Source: CBDDBK01 sp965225715
Lineage (GTDB): Bacteria; Bacteroidota; Bacteroidia; Cytophagales; Flammeovirgaceae
Direction of reading: 5' to 3'
Assembly (NCBI GenBank): GCA_965225715.1
Contig: CBDDBK010000005.1
Location: forward strand, 62,001-126,000
DNA: 64,000 bases
The notes under the pieces were generated by a model. It was not told the DNA's origin, did not search any database, and saw only the letters and a list, made by a program, of their open reading frames with translations. Positions 62,901 to 64,000 of the stretch are shown in pieces. A program made the position numbers and the translations under genes. Within the stretch, counting starts at the first letter, position 1; each line of letters opens with the position of its first letter.

Positions 62901-64000
62901 CCCAACTTGATTTACTAAGAACAACCTTTTGTTTGAATGAAGATTCTTTGTTTTTAGTAGGTGGAACAGGCGAAGGAGGGCATTATGTAGGTAGTGGGTT
63001 AAATTCTCAAACGAACTACTTTACACCTTCCATAGCTGGTTTAGGCACACATCGAATTGGTTATGTTCTTTCAAATTTTATTTGTACAGATACAGCGTTT
63101 CAAGAAATTATGGTTCTCGATATACCAAAAGTCAACTTAGGTAATGATACCATAGCTTGTACAAATAGCCCTATTACTTTAGATGCCCGTTTAGCTTCTC
63201 ATACAGCTACAACAACCTACCTTTGGTCTACCGGAGATACAACACCCACAATTACAGTTCGTAATATCGGTATTAACAGAATTAATGTGACAATTTTTGA
63301 AAAAGAAAATACTTTACTTTGTCTTAATACTGATGAAATCATTGTAACCATTGAACCTGCTCCATATTTAGACGCAGGTATAGATCGTTTTGCTTGCTTA
63401 GGAGATAGTATTGTTTTAGATGTTAGTCAACCAACCCATACCAATACCCGATACAGTTGGAGCACAGGACAAACAACTCCACGAATTGTTTTTAAAAATA
63501 ATATTGATTCTAATGTTATTATTACCGTAACTGATACAATTTTAGGCTGTTCAAGTAGTGATACTGTTCATATCTCAATTGTAGAACCACCTGTTTTTTC
63601 CTTTGGAAATGATACAACAATATGCTTTAATGCTTTACCTTTTACTTTAAATGCTAATATTGCTACTCATCCTAACCCACTTCAATATTTATGGAATACA
63701 GGTGAAAATACTCCAACTATTACAGTCACGAATCAAGTAGGGTTCCAAAACTATACAGTTCGAATCATAGATTTAGTGACAGGTTGTTTTATAGATGCTG
63801 ATATGGGATTACAAGTTCAACCGCTACCCCAGATTACATTAAACAATTTTATAGATGATCCAAATATTTGCTCATCTGAATTGCCTATTATATTAGAAGC
63901 AAATGCGTTAGATGATTTACCTTATCGTTACTTATGGAATACAGGAGATACAACGCGAACAATTGAAATTAATACAGTAACGGGTTTGAATACATATAGA
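59939..64000 (+). CDS. very large secreted repeat protein, probable T9SS cargo (3' end beyond window)
   Basis: An open frame of 1354 codons runs from the ATG at 59939 to the window edge. After a signal peptide (about 1-20) comes a propeller-like domain (about 21-365: WYFGSNSGLNFNNA, GNLLFYSDGQTVWNKN, VEFSPNSNFLYISVV) and a PKD-like domain (IHWNFGDGNDTTGF). About eight modules of about 76 residues follow, each with a Cys, then 'PxGGxYSGxGI', 'AGxGTHTITYTYT' and GC. The next four modules are of 'YLWSTGDTTPTITV' type. The architecture is that of Bacteroidota surface proteins exported by type IX secretion, so a CHU_C-type end is expected outside the window. Confidence 0.85.
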   Translation, partial: MKYINLILFFFGLIANILGQGKNNTWYFGSNSGLNFNNANINILNDGVNDLIGGTSSISDSLGNLLFYSDGQTVWNKNHVIMNNGNTIGISPNADQSVLILPYPKSDSLFHVFAIDELGRSGGLQHGCINITLDGGNGAVTSKNEQLLPRVSQKLTATYTNNGDIWLATHAFNSNEFYFFLIDKDSLHKTPIQQTIGLNHGNSIDSTSTRGEMTFSLLGEKLAVAIGGQMDSIEVFDFDKSTAQLSNLKRFSVPISGPEVEIRGVEFSPNSNFLYISVVSNQSPFEGQIYQYNLLANNIEASAQLLTTVLGEIGGLQLGNDSKIYFSTKGSNLLNRIENPNLIGIEATITDTININPGTSLLFLPNQIKCDIFTFKNPCLNANTIFDFISNQEIDSIHWNFGDGNDTTGFLNSISYAYADTGLYTIDIEVFYTNTLRFRQIQNIRIYNSLTLTFTPLDSICQLGSAFLLTQASPEGGFYEGTGVNSNTGIFNPLNSPIGTHILSYIYEDSLGCIDTIRQSIEVTPLPTIVFSSIATFNFCINTPPFLFDVARPEGGDYVGVGIDPITGFLDPMAAGVGTHTFTYTISEHGCTVTEQQAYNIHSLPDVRLGNDTAVCITDPPFIIDANIPGGTFSGTGIIDLNTGAFSPASAFTMNEIVYTFTDANNCINSDTLNIENFTVTNANLSPLPNICINTAPFKLTQGFPVGGQYSGLGINSTTSMLSPVGAGLGNHTLSYTYVNSGGCVSTTNLNYEVFDITSTILNNLPDICINAPSFILFQGDPIGGLYSGNSVSMGRFYPDLAGIGLDTIYYAFTNAAGCIDSTMNTINVLALSQIVVDAPPAFCINTDPFVLDFIRPSGGIYSGVGINSNNNIFFPVVAGIGPDTIQYSFTNFNGCTSTFDTVIQVLDKPTVSLAPFRSLCINESPLVLTSGMPIGGAYSGNGIVGIDTLNPQLAGLGTHTITYTYTNIAGCSNSENGQIEIFQAPKSQLDLLRTTFCLNEDSLFLVGGTGEGGHYVGSGLNSQTNYFTPSIAGLGTHRIGYVLSNFICTDTAFQEIMVLDIPKVNLGNDTIACTNSPITLDARLASHTATTTYLWSTGDTTPTITVRNIGINRINVTIFEKENTLLCLNTDEIIVTIEPAPYLDAGIDRFACLGDSIVLDVSQPTHTNTRYSWSTGQTTPRIVFKNNIDSNVIITVTDTILGCSSSDTVHISIVEPPVFSFGNDTTICFNALPFTLNANIATHPNPLQYLWNTGENTPTITVTNQVGFQNYTVRIIDLVTGCFIDADMGLQVQPLPQITLNNFIDDPNICSSELPIILEANALDDLPYRYLWNTGDTTRTIEINTVTGLNTYR

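Overview
The window looks like a chromosomal segment of an AT-rich member of the Bacteroidota. The evidence is the gene content: secreted proteins built like type IX secretion cargo (one has a CHU_C/gliding-motility type C-terminal domain), a TonB receptor with an N-terminal carboxypeptidase-regulatory-like domain, BshA of bacillithiol synthesis, an ActD-type protein of alternative complex III, promoter-like sequences of the TAnnTTTG type, and weak or absent Shine-Dalgarno sequences. The genus cannot be named from the sequence.

Layout. 1-3.0 kb is an accessory patch: two copies of an Rpn/PD-(D/E)XK nuclease-transposase gene (one cut by the window edge), a Uma2-type endonuclease and a compact LRR-TIR protein. 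3.0-11.9 kb holds uvrC, a Bacteroidota-conserved hypothetical, tRNA-Thr, a FecA-like TonB receptor with a Fur-like palindrome upstream, actD, dxr and trpF. 12-14 kb is a secreted cadherin plus seven-repeat propeller protein, followed by a tnpB 3' fragment, gatA, a queuosine-precursor transporter and sufB. 19.5-22.1 kb is mobile: a complete IS607-type tnpA-tnpB element and two non-autonomous elements. 22.3-28.5 kb holds lon, a CcmE homologue, a two-gene AAA ATPase/DUF262 cassette (the best candidate for a defence system) and an A-type Fe-S carrier. 29-38 kb has a transposase wreck, an S1/P1 nuclease, an amidohydrolase, bshA, a rhomboid protease, two abutting IS fragments, rdgB, a regulatory-like-domain protein and fbaA. 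38.2-39.4 kb is insertion-sequence debris. 39.4-48.1 kb is a same-strand run: a T9SS-type surface protein, miaE, glycyl-tRNA synthetase and a tandemly fused D-Ala-D-Ala ligase. 48.4-54.1 kb is one 1911-residue cadherin-repeat protein ending in a formylglycine-generating-enzyme-like domain, with a 600-bp higher-order tandem repeat inside the gene. 54.7-56.8 kb is an IS481-type element next to an IS5 remnant and a MITE. The window ends with ung, an unknown outer-membrane-like protein and a very large repeat protein that runs off the right edge.

Three dispersed intergenic repeat families stand out. The first is an approximately 90-bp unit, present at a dozen or more sites, that ends in a small ATAGC-loop-GCTAT hairpin, often placed just after the stop codon of a neighbouring gene. 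The second is an approximately 270-290-bp MITE with ends TAGACTTG...TTGATAATCAA. The third is an internally deleted derivative of the IS481-type element. Together with at least seven transposase remnants they show a genome heavily worked over by mobile DNA, with housekeeping genes largely as single genes rather than long operons.
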